From Acidobacterium sp. (GTDB taxonomy: Bacteria; Acidobacteriota; Terriglobia; Terriglobales; Acidobacteriaceae), in assembly GCA_003166955.1 (NCBI GenBank), contig PMUI01000042.1, positions 1-64,000 on the forward strand: 64,000 bases of DNA, read 5' to 3'. The translations under genes were made by a program, and so were the position numbers. Under the pieces are notes generated by a model. That model saw only the letters and a list, made by a program, of their open reading frames with translations. It did not search any database and was not told where the DNA came from. Within the stretch, counting starts at the first letter, position 1. Every line of letters begins with the position of its first letter. This document shows, in pieces, positions 16,801 through 25,331 of this stretch.

Positions 16801-19714
16801 GATCGCTGTAGGAGGCGACCACGTAATAGGTGCCCAGTGCGGTGTTCGCCGGAATCGTGTAGGTGGCGCCAGCTATGCCGCTGCCGTTCACGGCGACCGG
16901 GCCAACCGCAGTACCAACGAGCGGACCCGTGGGGCTGCCGCTGTTCACGGTGAAGGTGACGTAGCCTTCTGTCACGGCCGTGCCGCTGTGCTTAACGGTG
17001 GCGCTGAGCGTGACGTTAACGGCGGTGGTGCTCGCGATAAACGAAGCGGGGACAGGGGTGGCTTCCGTGGTGGTTGTAGTGACGGTTCCGGCCCCACCGA
17101 TTGTGATGGTCACCGTCCCGCCGGTTCCGGCGGTCAGGGTATCAGCGCCGACGACCGTCATGCTGACGGACAGGTCGTCCGTGCCGGCGTTCGGGAAGGT
17201 GAGGGCGGTAAAGGTCGCACCGGTGCCTTCGACAGAGGTGGCCGTCGTGCCGGTGGGTGTGCCAGCAGTGCCGCTTGTGATCAGCGTGATCGGCACGCCG
17301 CCGACATTCTGGCCGTTCTCTGTCAGGGATACGATCACCTGAGGCGTGGCGCCGCCGACGGTTGCCGAGCCGTTATAAGCCGCGGCGTTGAAGCCCACGG
17401 CGGTGTAATCGGTCTGGACAGAACCGGAATCAGAGCAGTTGGCAACGCCATAGCTGCCGGGAGCGGCGTTGGAGAAGCCGCGCTGGTCGGTGGAGAAGCC
17501 AGAGGGAATATTTCCCTGCACTCCGCCGCAGATGGCTGTGCTGCCTGGCAGCGGAAGGACGGTCTGTGTGGGACCGCCATAGCTGCCGAGCGCCGAAACT
17601 GTGGACGCGACGATATTGCCTGCCGTACCGCTGGTGGGGCAACCTGTACCCGCGCATTCGGCGGACACGTCGAACAGGTTGTTGGTGACGGTCATGGTTG
17701 CGCCGTCGTTGTACAGGCCGGCATTGTTATTGTTCGCGAAGGTGACGCTTGCGAGAGTGCTGACCGCGCCGGTGTCGTTGAAGAAGGCGCCCCGGGCGCT
17801 GTCATTGTTGTTCGCGACGGTGCTGTAATCCAACGAAGCCGATCCGTTGGTGAAGATCGCAGCGCCTTGAGCCGCAGTATTGCCGGAGAAGGTGCTGTTG
17901 GTGACGGTGAGCGCCGATTCGTTATAAATTGCGCCGCCGTTGCCGGTGCCAACGCTGCTGGCTGAGAAGGTTGTGCTGTCGACGGTCAGCGTGCTGCTGT
18001 TGTTGTTGTAGATGGCGCCGCCGGTTCCGTTTGCGCCCGCGCTGTTGTTGGCGAAGACCATGTTGCTGAGACTAAGGGTCGCCGCATTTATTATGGCGCC
18101 GCCGACGCCGGGGCCGTCAGCAGAGTTGGTGCTGTTGCCGTTCTCGAAGGTCAGGCCGGAGATGCTCAGCGTTCCGTTGTTGGTAAGGATGCGGCTGCCG
18201 GCGGTTGTTGCGACGCCAGCGACGGCCAGGGAACCCGGCCCGGGGCCGGTGATACTCACGCTGGCATTGTTCGAATTGACATTGATTTCGGGCAGCTCAC
18301 TGGTCAGCTGGATCGTGCCGGTCACACCGCCGGCGAAGGAGATATCGCCTGAGCCGGTTGTGTTGGCTGCTGTAATGGCGTCGCGCAACGAGCAGGTGGT
18401 TCCGCAGGAGCCATCGCTGGAATCGGCGGTCGTCGTAACGACCAGAGGATGGAGCTGCACAGAGCCGGCATCGACTTTGCCGCCGGTGCACGCATCGGCG
18501 GGGAAGCCGCGCTGGTCTGTGCCGGTCGTGGTGCCACCGGGAAAGTCAGCGGCGAGGCCACCGCAGACGACCGGGCTGCTGGACTGTGGGATGAACGTCT
18601 GGGTGGGGCCACCATGGAAGCCAACCGAAGAGAGCAGAAGGACCGAGTTGAGGTCGTCGAAGTTGCCATTCGCGTCCCCATCGACAATCGCCGCGGGACA
18701 TGCTGCTGCGCCGGCGCACTGAAAATCGAATCCTGAGGAAGGCTCGACAAGAATTGTGTTCTGGAGTGTCAGAGTGCCTGAGTCGATATAGATGGAGCCT
18801 GCCAGGCCTGTGGAAGCGCCGCCGGAGGTGGTCGTGGTATTGCCGGAGAAAGTGCTGTTGGCGACGGTGAGAGTTCCGGCGGAGTAAACCGCGGCATATC
18901 CTGTGGCGTGGCCGGTGACGGTGTTGTTGGCAAAGGTGCTTTCGTTAATCGTTGCGACGCCGGAGCCCGCAACGCCATTGGTTACGCTGACGATGGCGCT
19001 GGCCTGGGTTGTCGCGGTGTTGAACAGGAAGCTGCTGTCATTGACGAGGAGCGTGCCGTTGTTGTAGATCGCGCCGCCCTGTCCGGCAGTGGTGTTCCCG
19101 GAGAAGGTTGAGTTGGTCACATTGACGGTGCCCTGATTGAACGCATCAATGGTGATCGCAGAGCCGCCCGAAACGGCGCTATTGCCGGAGAAGACCATCG
19201 AGTTTACATTGACAGCGATGGTGCCGCCGGTGCCCGGCTGCGCGATGAACAAGCCGGAGCCGTATCCGTAGGGCGGGAAGCCATTCGCTGTGTTCGCTAC
19301 GGTCATTCCGGACATCGTGACCGTCATGGCGGTGGTGCCAGCAGTGATAGTGAAGGCGGGAATCGTTCCTGCGCCGGAAATCGTCAGCAGACCCGCACCG
19401 GGACCCGTGAGGGTCATGTTGACCGTGATGGCGGGCAGAGCGGAGGTGAGGGTGTAGGTCCCGTTCAGTCCGGTAAAGACAATGGTGCTCCCGGGAGCGG
19501 CATTGGCCGCGAGAATGGCGTCGCGCAAAGAGCAGGCTGCGCCTGGGCAGTTGGCTGCGTTGCCAGCGTCATCGGTTAGCGTCGTCACTGTGATCTGCGC
19601 GGCCGCGTTTGTGGCGGACGCAAGGAATAGTGGCGCAAGCCAAACCAGATTGGCGAAGAGGAAAGACAGAACGCGGGACGTCGAGAAGCGACGAGAAGCA
19701 ACCACTGGCGACAT
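10832..19714 (-). CDS. Giant secreted Ig-like repeat / choice-of-anchor surface protein
   Basis: This is a surface or secreted protein of about 2960 residues, probably an adhesin or matrix protein. The ATG at 19714 has GAGG 8-12 nt upstream and opens a signal peptide ending NAAAQ. Residues about 40-780 hold two CSLRDAI-type parallel beta-helix regions. A linker Ig-like domain follows. Residues 994-2433 are sixteen 90-residue putative-Ig repeats (each with VLTQNH, LPAGL, GQITGTPT and FTVTVTDAN-type segments). Two to three MBG-type domains and a final Ig-like repeat (GSHIITAVYSGD) come next. The last 85 residues contain two hydrophobic segments joined by an Arg-rich turn (TRRMRRNGQR), then LSGCG and a short beta-rich tail. 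The function is not known. Long reading frames on the opposite strand are composition artefacts. Confidence 0.9.
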   Translation of the reverse strand: MSPVVASRRFSTSRVLSFLFANLVWLAPLFLASATNAAAQITVTTLTDDAGNAANCPGAACSLRDAILAANAAPGSTIVFTGLNGTYTLTSALPAITVNMTLTGPGAGLLTISGAGTIPAFTITAGTTAMTVTMSGMTVANTANGFPPYGYGSGLFIAQPGTGGTIAVNVNSMVFSGNSAVSGGSAITIDAFNQGTVNVTNSTFSGNTTAGQGGAIYNNGTLLVNDSSFLFNTATTQASAIVSVTNGVAGSGVATINESTFANNTVTGHATGYAAVYSAGTLTVANSTFSGNTTTTSGGASTGLAGSIYIDSGTLTLQNTILVEPSSGFDFQCAGAAACPAAIVDGDANGNFDDLNSVLLLSSVGFHGGPTQTFIPQSSSPVVCGGLAADFPGGTTTGTDQRGFPADACTGGKVDAGSVQLHPLVVTTTADSSDGSCGTTCSLRDAITAANTTGSGDISFAGGVTGTIQLTSELPEINVNSNNASVSITGPGPGSLAVAGVATTAGSRILTNNGTLSISGLTFENGNSTNSADGPGVGGAIINAATLSLSNMVFANNSAGANGTGGAIYNNNSSTLTVDSTTFSASSVGTGNGGAIYNESALTVTNSTFSGNTAAQGAAIFTNGSASLDYSTVANNNDSARGAFFNDTGAVSTLASVTFANNNNAGLYNDGATMTVTNNLFDVSAECAGTGCPTSGTAGNIVASTVSALGSYGGPTQTVLPLPGSTAICGGVQGNIPSGFSTDQRGFSNAAPGSYGVANCSDSGSVQTDYTAVGFNAAAYNGSATVGGATPQVIVSLTENGQNVGGVPITLITSGTAGTPTGTTATSVEGTGATFTALTFPNAGTDDLSVSMTVVGADTLTAGTGGTVTITIGGAGTVTTTTTEATPVPASFIASTTAVNVTLSATVKHSGTAVTEGYVTFTVNSGSPTGPLVGTAVGPVAVNGSGIAGATYTIPANTALGTYYVVASYSDPGGAGGFASSSDTSQTITISSAVTATTAVATTVLTQNHAATAFTPVTGSGGTAPLTYGVSPTLPAGLSYNTANGQITGTPTAVITATTFTVTVKDANNNQGSATFSLTVNPAVTATQAIASVTLTQNHLATPFTPVTGAGGTGALAYSIAPTLPNGLSISATTGQITGTPTVALAATVFTVTVTDTNGATASKTFTLTVNGTLTATQSVAAVAFTLNHVITAVTPVTGTGGTTPLTYGVAPALPAGLSYNTANGQITGTPTAVHASSSFTVTVTDANSTTATNTFSLTVNPAVTAAQSVATTVLTQNHAATAFTPVTGGGGTTPLTYGVSPALPAGLNFSTVNGQITGTPTVTLAASTFTVTVTDANGATGTNTFSLTVNGAVTATQAVATIVETVNHLITPVTPVTGAGGTGTLTYAVAPALPTGLSFSTTNGQITGTPTAVHAASTFTVTVTDANNATATNTFSLAVNGAVTATQSVATTVLTQNHAATAFIPVTGSGGTPPLTYGVSPTLPAGLSYNTSTGQVTGTPTAVIGATTFTVTVTDANSSTATATFSLTVNTAVTATQSVATTTLTQNHAATAFTPVTGAGGTTPLTYGVSPTLPAGLSFNTASGQITGTPTVASAATTYTVTVTDANSATANATFSLTVNGSVTATQSVATTVLTQNHAATAFTPVTGSGGTGTLTYGVSPTLPAGLSYNTANGQITGTPTAVIGATTFTVTVTDANGATGTNTFSLTVNGAVTATQAVATIVETLNHLITPVTPVTGAGGTGTLTYAVAPALPTGLSFNTANGQITGTPTAVHAASTFTVTVTDANNATANATFTLTVNGALTATQSVATTVLTQNHAATAFTPVTGSGGTPPLSYGVSPALPAGLNYNTASGQITGTPTAILAATTFTVTVTDANSATATATFSLTVSGGVTATQSVASISLTLNHAATAVISVTGSGGSAPLTYGVAPALPAGLSYNTSTGQITGTPTAVSASTIYTVTVTDANSATATATFNLTVNPAVTATTNVPTTVLTQNHAATAFTPVNGGGGTAPLTYGVSPALPAGLSFNTANGQITGTPTAASAATTYTVTVTDANNATATATFSLTVSGALSATSVIPTTVLTQNHAATAFTPVTGAGGTAPLAFAVSPALPAGLSYNTSTGQITGTPTAVSASTTYTVTVTDANSATATATFSLTVNTAVSATTSIASTTLTAGHAVTAFTPVAGAGGTAPLHYAVSPALPGVLTMSATTGQITGTPAAASAATTYTVTVSDANNATATATFSLTVTGSLSATTAVPTTVLTMNHSVTAFTPVTGAGGTAPLTYAVSPALPAGLTFALSSGQVTGTPIIASPATTYTVTVTDANNATATATFSLTVNGALTATTTVASTTLLAEQAATPFTPVTGTGGTTPLTYSVSPVLPAGLTLSSTTGQVSGTPTVTSNATTYTVTVTDANSATATATFSLTVNSAGISITWANPAPITYGTSLAGVLNATVSFNGGAVPGTFVYTAAPSGGSAATVTASTILAAGSYTLTASFTPTDTTKYATPAPAQVPLTVNQGQPTIAWTPATTIGYGTSLSALLNATASYSGNTVAGSFAYTATATGGSPVAVTSSTVLADGSYTLTVTFTPTDTTDYKTATASAPLTVTSQTLTVTANNATRAYGAANPTFTGTITGAVNGDTFTESFATTATATSNVGTYPIVPSATGANLSSYNVVIDDGTLTITQAGTTTTLTTSGTSVNPGASLTLTGTVASATSGTPTGTVSFYDGSTLLNTATMTAGVATYSTTTLSSGSHIITAVYSGDANFTASSTTSPITITVAPLGLTLSATPTTQTGQPGTTFTYQLAVAPAFAGTPYPGTVSFAAAGGPPGAVIIFTPSTLAANAGPQSVAMAVETSATSAAVEPLSTGRKLAPFAFALLLLPLAGTRRMRRNGQRLGRFLALLLLALAGVAATTALSGCGSNSGASKGTDYTITVTATSGSATVNTTVTVTLKK
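12416..16735 (-). repeat. Sixteen tandem 270-bp in-frame repeats
   Basis: The array encodes sixteen consecutive 90-residue Ig-like units without any indel, so its length is exactly 4320 bp. Units differ by substitutions. Unit 5 and unit 9, counted from the N-terminus, are nearly identical, as is the surrounding block, at a spacing of 1080 bp (four units). Confidence 0.9.
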
Positions 19715-20828
19715 ACACTCAACCTCACTGAAAATCGGATCGTGACTCTGCGACGGAGGCCACACGGAGCCCTGCAGCGGCGCAGATACAGCTGTGCTGG
19801 TCAGGAGTTAAAAAGCTACAAGATGGGATCGAACAGCGGGAGTAGCCCATCCGGCACCAAAAACAACAGACAAGAACTTCAAAAGTCCCAACGACCGCGT
19901 AAGGGGGAGACAGACAGGCATAACTCGTCTGTGAATCGCACTCGGAGGGAAGGAAATCTTTTAATCGTGCTTGTCACGTTAAGGGGGAACGTACCCCTGG
20001 TCAATGACTCTTTGGGGTACTTCTTTGTGGTACTGATGGCGTGAAAATGTACATGGCGCAGGGGTTGATTGGCAGGCGGGTTGCAGATGCTGACGCGAGA
20101 TTCTCGAGCAGAAGATCCCACAGATCGGCCCGCTCAGCGATTCGGCAGTGCTGCTCCTCTGTCGCCAGCCTGGTAAGGTCTGCCGAGCGATGCGCCGACA
20201 ATCTCAGAAAACTCAGCGGTCGTATTTCCTCTGTCGGTGGAGGCGGAAAATGATCTCTTCAGCCGCGAGGGATGGACAGGGCTCACCGCAGCGCGCCGGG
20301 CAAACCGGAAGGTCTGGGAAGCAGGTCTCGTGCCGACGATCGACAGATGTTATAGCGCGCTTTGACACAGCCGAGTGCGTGCCCAAACCCACTTTGCGGA
20401 GTCGATCCGCAGCAGAAATAGAACTGGTAGGGGCGACGATGGAGTGGTCACCAAAGTAACCATTGAAAAGATTACTTTCATTGGTAAGATTTGTCTACTT
20501 TGGGGGCAATTCCTACATGCGGAGTTCGGAAACCCTATGACTAAGCAGTAACAATATGGGAGATTACGCGAGAAAAACTCCAAGAAAATTGGCGTTTTCG
20601 GCAAAAAGCACAAAGGTAACTACTCTGTTGAAAAACGTGGTGACCGACGTGCATGAAGCGAGCTCAACTTAACTTTTTCAGTTCGACCTTCGAACCCGGC
20701 CACAAGGGGTTGGGACCAGTTTGGACGTGGGCTCTCTCCGGCCACTGAGGAGCACTGATTTTACGGCGCCTCAGGCCGGACCGTGGTCCGAAGTTGATGA
20801 GCTTTTTGTTTTGCAAGAGGTGAGGTAG
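19715..20828. promoter_or_regulatory. Divergent 1.1-kb control region of two giant surface-protein genes
   Basis: No gene is supported here. Notable sequence includes two 13-bp tandem repeats, read on the minus strand as AGTACCACAAAGA then AGTACCCCAAAGA (about 20008-20033). A GTACCCC/GGGTAC inverted pair lies around 19990-20018. CCAAAGTA (20451) and TACTTTGG (20496) form an inverted pair in an AT-rich stretch before the plus-strand gene. No promoter could be assigned with confidence. Confidence 0.45.
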
Positions 20829-23800
20829 ATGTACTCTACACGTTTCATCCCCACCGCGGGGATCGCCCGCGGTCGCGTCCACGCGTCTTTCGGCAGTCGC
20901 CAATATCGCAACAGGCGGCATCGGGTCGGCACTGCCATTCTGGTGGCAGCAGCGTTTTGCGCTATCGCCATACTGTCGGGCTGCGGAAGTATCGCCGCTA
21001 ACGTGGCGACGCTGGGAAACCTGGTGGCATCGGCTAACGCGCTTGCGTTCGGGAACGTGACGGTGGGTCAGGCGGCGAGCGCCAGCATTTCGCTGAAGAA
21101 TGCGAGCGCGAGCCCAGTCCAGATCACACAGATTGGTGTGGCCGGACAGTCGTTTACTTTGACCAGTCAGAACACGCTTCCCCTCACGCTGGCGGGTGCG
21201 GGCACTCTGAATCTGAATGTGCAGTTCAGTCCTGCAGCGGCTGGAACGGCAGCGGGGACCATAACCGTGGCCACCAATGCGAGCACGGGGAATATGACCT
21301 TTCCGCTGAGCGGCATGGGCGTAGTGGCAGTGACGAGTCCGCCGCCGGTGTCGCCCAACGTAAGCGCGATCACCTGCGGAACTGCGACCATCGTGGGTGC
21401 GGGCACAGACAATTGCACGGCGACGCTGAGTGCGGCGGCCGGAGGCAGTGGCGACACGGTGAGCTTGTCGAGCAATGACTCGGCGGTGACCGTGCCGGCC
21501 ACAGTTGCGGTTGCGGCTAACGCGAGCAGCGCCACCTTCACAGCAATTGCGATAGGCGTGAGCGCCGCGCAGAGTGCAACGATTACTGCAAGCATGGGTT
21601 CGAGCTCGGCAACATTTAATGTGCAGCTCGATCCAACGCAGTCGGGTGGCGGAACACCACTGCTGACTCTGAGCGCAAGCAGCCTGGCGTTTGGAGATGT
21701 CACGGTCAGCACCCAGGCGACCCCGCAGTTCGTGACGCTGACCTCTTCAGGCACGGCTCCTTTGACGATTTCGGCAGCGGCTGTGACCGGCGCGGGATTT
21801 GGAGTGGCCGGACCGGGCTTCCCGGTGGCGCTCAACCCGGGAGACGCGGTGACGCTGCAGGTGAAGTTCGATCCCCCTGCGTCAGGAGCGGTGAGCGGAT
21901 CTTTGACCATCACCACGAATGCTCCAGCGAACGGGACCGCGGTGATCAGCCTGAGTGGAACGGGCGACGCGGCGGCGGGCGTTCTGAGCGCGCTTTTCTG
22001 CAGCGGGGAGACCATCTCCGGCGCAGGCACGGACAGTTGCACGGTGTCACTGAGTGCAGCAGCGCCGGCGGGCGGGCTCGTAGTCAACCTGTCCAGCAGC
22101 AACTCCGCGCTGTCGGTGCCGGCGACGGTGATGGTGGCGGCGGGCGCTACCAGTGCGTTCTTCACTGCCACCGCTTCGGCAGTCACGCAGACGGTTACGG
22201 CGAATGTGATCGCAACCTCCGGCACGAACTCGAAGATTTACGCCGTGCAGCTCGAAGCGCAGGCACCGGCTTTAACCCTGAGCGAGACGAGTGTGACCTT
22301 TGGCGATGTGAACGTGAACACGCCGGCAACACAGACAGTGACGCTGACGTCGACGGGATCCTCGGCGCTGACCATCAACACAGCGACGCTGACGGGGGCG
22401 GCCTTCTCGATGTCCGGGTCGAATTTCCCGGTCACGCTGAATCCGGGACAGTCCGTAAGTCTGCTGGTGAAGTTCGATCCGACGACGGCTGGAGCAGCGA
22501 CGGGTTCGATTACCGTCATCAGCAACGCCACGGGCAACGGGACGGCGGTGGTCAGCCTGAGCGGAACGGGCGACGCGACGGCCGGTACGCTGAGCCTGGT
22601 CATGTGCAATAACCCAACGATCACCGGTGCGGGAAGCGATCCGTGCAGTGTCACGTTGAGCGCGGCTGCACCAACGGGTGGGCAAACCGTAACGCTGAGC
22701 AGCAGCAATTCTTCCGTCACGGTTCCGGCCACGGTAACGGTAGCGGCCGGGGCGACGACGGCAGGATTCGCAGCGACGGCAACGGCGGTCACGACCGCGC
22801 AGACAGCAACCCTCACCGCAACGGCGAACGGAATCACGAAGACCTACGCGCTGCAGCTGAATGCGCAGACGGTGGCGCTGAGCCTGAGCACGAACAACCT
22901 CAACTTCGGCGATGTGAACCTCAACACGCCAGCCAGCCAATCCGTGACGCTGATCTCGTCGGGCGATACCGCGCTCACTATTAATGCGGCGACCCTTGCG
23001 GGCACCGGGTTCACCATGGCCGGCGCGAGTTTCCCGGTAACTCTGAACCCGGGGCAAACGGCGACACTGCAGGTGACGTTCGATCCGACGACAGCTGGAG
23101 CGGCGACCGGTTCGATCGCCATCACCAGCAACGCCACAACGAACCCAACCGCGACGATCGCGCTGAGCGGAACGGGAGATTCGACGGCGGGCGCGCTGAG
23201 CGCGCTCTCCTGCAGCACTTCGTCCTACACCGGTGCGGGAACCGATGCCTGCACGGTGACGCTGAGCGCCGCGGCGCCAGCGGGCGGACAATTAGTGACC
23301 CTAGCCAGCAACAATACGGCTGTTACGGTGCCGGCGTCGGTGACGGTAGCGGCCGGCGCGACCACGGCTGGATTCACGGCGACGGCATCGGCGGTCACCT
23401 CCACTCAGACAGCCACGCTCACGGCAACGGCGAGCGGCGTCACCAAGGTCTATGCACTGCAGCTGAACGCACAGACGATGGGGCTGAACCTGAGCACGAA
23501 CAATCTCAACTTCGGCGATGTGAACCTTAACACGCCCACCAGCCTGTCCGCGATGCTGACCTCGGCGGGCAATACCGCGCTCACCATAAATGCGGCGACC
23601 CTGACGGGCACCGGGTTCACCATGGCCGGGGCGAATTTCCCGGTGACGCTGAACCCGGGACAAACGGCGACCCTGCAGGTGACGTTTGATCCGACCACGG
23701 CAGGAGGACAGGCAGGGTCGATCACCGTCACCAGCAACGCCACGACGAACCCAACCGCGACGATCACGCTGAGCGGAACCGGAGAATCGACGGCAGGTGT

Positions 23801-25253
23801 GCTGAGCGCGATCGTCTGCACTAACGCGGCGATCACCGGTGCGGGAAGCGATCCGTGCACCGTCACGCTGAGCGCTGCGGCACCCGCGGGTGGGCAGGCC
23901 GTAATGCTGAGCAGCAGCAATTCTTCCGTCACGGTTCCGGCCTCGGTAACGGTAGCGGCCGGGGCGACGACGGCTGGATTCACAGCGACGGTCGCGGCGG
24001 TCACGACCACCCAGACCGCCACGCTCAGCGCAACGGCGAACAGCATCACGAAGGTCTACTTGCTCCAGTTGAACGCACAGACGGTGGCGCTGAGCCTGAG
24101 CACGAACAATCTCAACTTCGGCGATGTGAACCTCAATACGCCAACCAGCCAGTCCGTGACCCTGACCTCGTCGGGCAATGCCGCGCTCACCATTAATGCG
24201 GCGGCGCTGACGGGCACCGGGTTCACCATGGCGGGCGCGAACTTCCCGGTCAATCTGAACCCGGGACAAACCGCGATACTGCAGGTGACGTTCGATCCGA
24301 CCGCGGCAGGAGCGGAGACGGGATCAATCCTGATCACCAGCAACGCCACAACGAACCCAACCGCGACGATCACGCTGAGCGGAACCGGGGACTCGACAGC
24401 GGGCGTACTGAGCGCAGTCGCCTGCACCACTTCGTCGTACACCGCAGCGGGAACGGATGCGTGCACGGTGACGCTGAGCGCCGCGGCGCCGACGGGCGGC
24501 CAGGCGGTGACTCTGGCCAGCAACAATACTTCTGTGACGGTGCCGGCGTCGGTAACGGTCGCGGCCGGAGCGACCACTGCCGGATTCACGGCGACGGTCG
24601 CGGCAGTGACTTCAACGCAGACCGCAACCCTGACAGCGACGGCAAGCGGGGTTGCGAAAACCTTCAATTTGCAGTTGAGCGGAGGAACGCCAGGGTTGAC
24701 GCTAAGCTCGACGACGGTGGCCTTCGGCAATGTAAGCCTGAACACACCTGCGACGCAAACTGTGACGCTGACCTCTTCGGGAGGAGCGGCGCTGACGCTG
24801 AGCGCGGGAACGCTGACCGGGATTGGATTCACGATGTCGGGAGTCACTCTCCCGTCCACGCTGAATCCGGGACAGACGGCGACGCTGAATCTGCAGTTCG
24901 ATCCAACGGTGGCGGGCGTGGCTGCGGGGGTGGTGACGATCACCAGCAACGCCGCGAGCGGCGGAACATCGGTGATCGCGCTGGCCGGCACCGGAGTATC
25001 CGCTACAGCATATGAAGTACAGCTAACGTGGGATGCACCGGCGAGCAGCGCGGACCCGGTGGCGAGTTACAACGTCTACCGCTCCGCAAGCGGCGGTTCG
25101 TATCAAAAGGTGAATACCGCAGTGAATGCGCCGACCACTTATACCGACACGACAGTCCAGGATGGCTTGACTTATGACTACGAAGTGACCAGCGTGGATG
25201 CTTCGGGGGTGGAGAGCACACCTTCCAACGTCTACACCGCGGCGATTCCGTAG
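20829..25253 (+). CDS. Choice-of-anchor D (ASH-like) repeat lipoprotein with C-terminal fibronectin III domain
   Basis: This 1474-residue surface protein has a positively charged leader, a hydrophobic helix and a lipobox-like LSGC with Cys at residue 52, so it is probably a lipoprotein with a long N-terminal tail. The body contains ASH/choice-of-anchor D modules that start with LxxSxxxLxFGDV and end with LSGTG. They alternate with beta-sandwich segments (SxxDxCTVTLSAAAPxGG). The modules at residues about 684, 886 and 1088 recur every 202 residues (606 bp) with very similar DNA. The last about 85 residues form a fibronectin type III domain (SYNVYRS, TYDYEVTSVD). The start is supported by AAGAGG and GAGGT upstream. 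The molecular role is unknown; cell-surface binding or matrix structure is likely. It is divergent from the giant Ig-like gene and may share its regulation. Confidence 0.88.
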   Translation: MYSTRFIPTAGIARGRVHASFGSRQYRNRRHRVGTAILVAAAFCAIAILSGCGSIAANVATLGNLVASANALAFGNVTVGQAASASISLKNASASPVQITQIGVAGQSFTLTSQNTLPLTLAGAGTLNLNVQFSPAAAGTAAGTITVATNASTGNMTFPLSGMGVVAVTSPPPVSPNVSAITCGTATIVGAGTDNCTATLSAAAGGSGDTVSLSSNDSAVTVPATVAVAANASSATFTAIAIGVSAAQSATITASMGSSSATFNVQLDPTQSGGGTPLLTLSASSLAFGDVTVSTQATPQFVTLTSSGTAPLTISAAAVTGAGFGVAGPGFPVALNPGDAVTLQVKFDPPASGAVSGSLTITTNAPANGTAVISLSGTGDAAAGVLSALFCSGETISGAGTDSCTVSLSAAAPAGGLVVNLSSSNSALSVPATVMVAAGATSAFFTATASAVTQTVTANVIATSGTNSKIYAVQLEAQAPALTLSETSVTFGDVNVNTPATQTVTLTSTGSSALTINTATLTGAAFSMSGSNFPVTLNPGQSVSLLVKFDPTTAGAATGSITVISNATGNGTAVVSLSGTGDATAGTLSLVMCNNPTITGAGSDPCSVTLSAAAPTGGQTVTLSSSNSSVTVPATVTVAAGATTAGFAATATAVTTAQTATLTATANGITKTYALQLNAQTVALSLSTNNLNFGDVNLNTPASQSVTLISSGDTALTINAATLAGTGFTMAGASFPVTLNPGQTATLQVTFDPTTAGAATGSIAITSNATTNPTATIALSGTGDSTAGALSALSCSTSSYTGAGTDACTVTLSAAAPAGGQLVTLASNNTAVTVPASVTVAAGATTAGFTATASAVTSTQTATLTATASGVTKVYALQLNAQTMGLNLSTNNLNFGDVNLNTPTSLSAMLTSAGNTALTINAATLTGTGFTMAGANFPVTLNPGQTATLQVTFDPTTAGGQAGSITVTSNATTNPTATITLSGTGESTAGVLSAIVCTNAAITGAGSDPCTVTLSAAAPAGGQAVMLSSSNSSVTVPASVTVAAGATTAGFTATVAAVTTTQTATLSATANSITKVYLLQLNAQTVALSLSTNNLNFGDVNLNTPTSQSVTLTSSGNAALTINAAALTGTGFTMAGANFPVNLNPGQTAILQVTFDPTAAGAETGSILITSNATTNPTATITLSGTGDSTAGVLSAVACTTSSYTAAGTDACTVTLSAAAPTGGQAVTLASNNTSVTVPASVTVAAGATTAGFTATVAAVTSTQTATLTATASGVAKTFNLQLSGGTPGLTLSSTTVAFGNVSLNTPATQTVTLTSSGGAALTLSAGTLTGIGFTMSGVTLPSTLNPGQTATLNLQFDPTVAGVAAGVVTITSNAASGGTSVIALAGTGVSATAYEVQLTWDAPASSADPVASYNVYRSASGGSYQKVNTAVNAPTTYTDTTVQDGLTYDYEVTSVDASGVESTPSNVYTAAIP

Positions 25254-25276
25254 AGAGGCCGCGTCCTTGCAAAACA

Positions 25277-25309
25277 AAAGGCCCGCCATGTTGGCGGGCC
25301 TTTCTTTTA
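25277..25309. terminator. Bidirectional rho-independent terminator
   Basis: GGCCCGCC and GGCGGGCC form a perfect 8-bp stem with a 5-nt loop. TTTCTTTT follows on the plus strand, and on the minus strand the complement gives TTTTGTTTT. It separates the convergent lipoprotein and WbpA genes. Confidence 0.9.
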
Positions 25310-25331
25310 CTGAGAACTTATATGGGCGGGG

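Noticed and set aside
11309-17965. Several long plus-strand open frames (up to about 580 codons) opposite the giant Ig-like gene, rich in Arg, Gly and Asp.
   Set aside because: They repeat with the 270-bp period of the real gene, have no start signals or domain sense, and result from its GC-rich, stop-poor codon pattern.
20281-20345. GGGCAAACCGGAAGG stretch before the 20829 gene, considered as a cyclic di-GMP (GEMM) or cobalamin riboswitch.
   Set aside because: Only the first few bases resemble the GEMM core. The GCAAAGCC-type second helix and tetraloop receptor could not be found.
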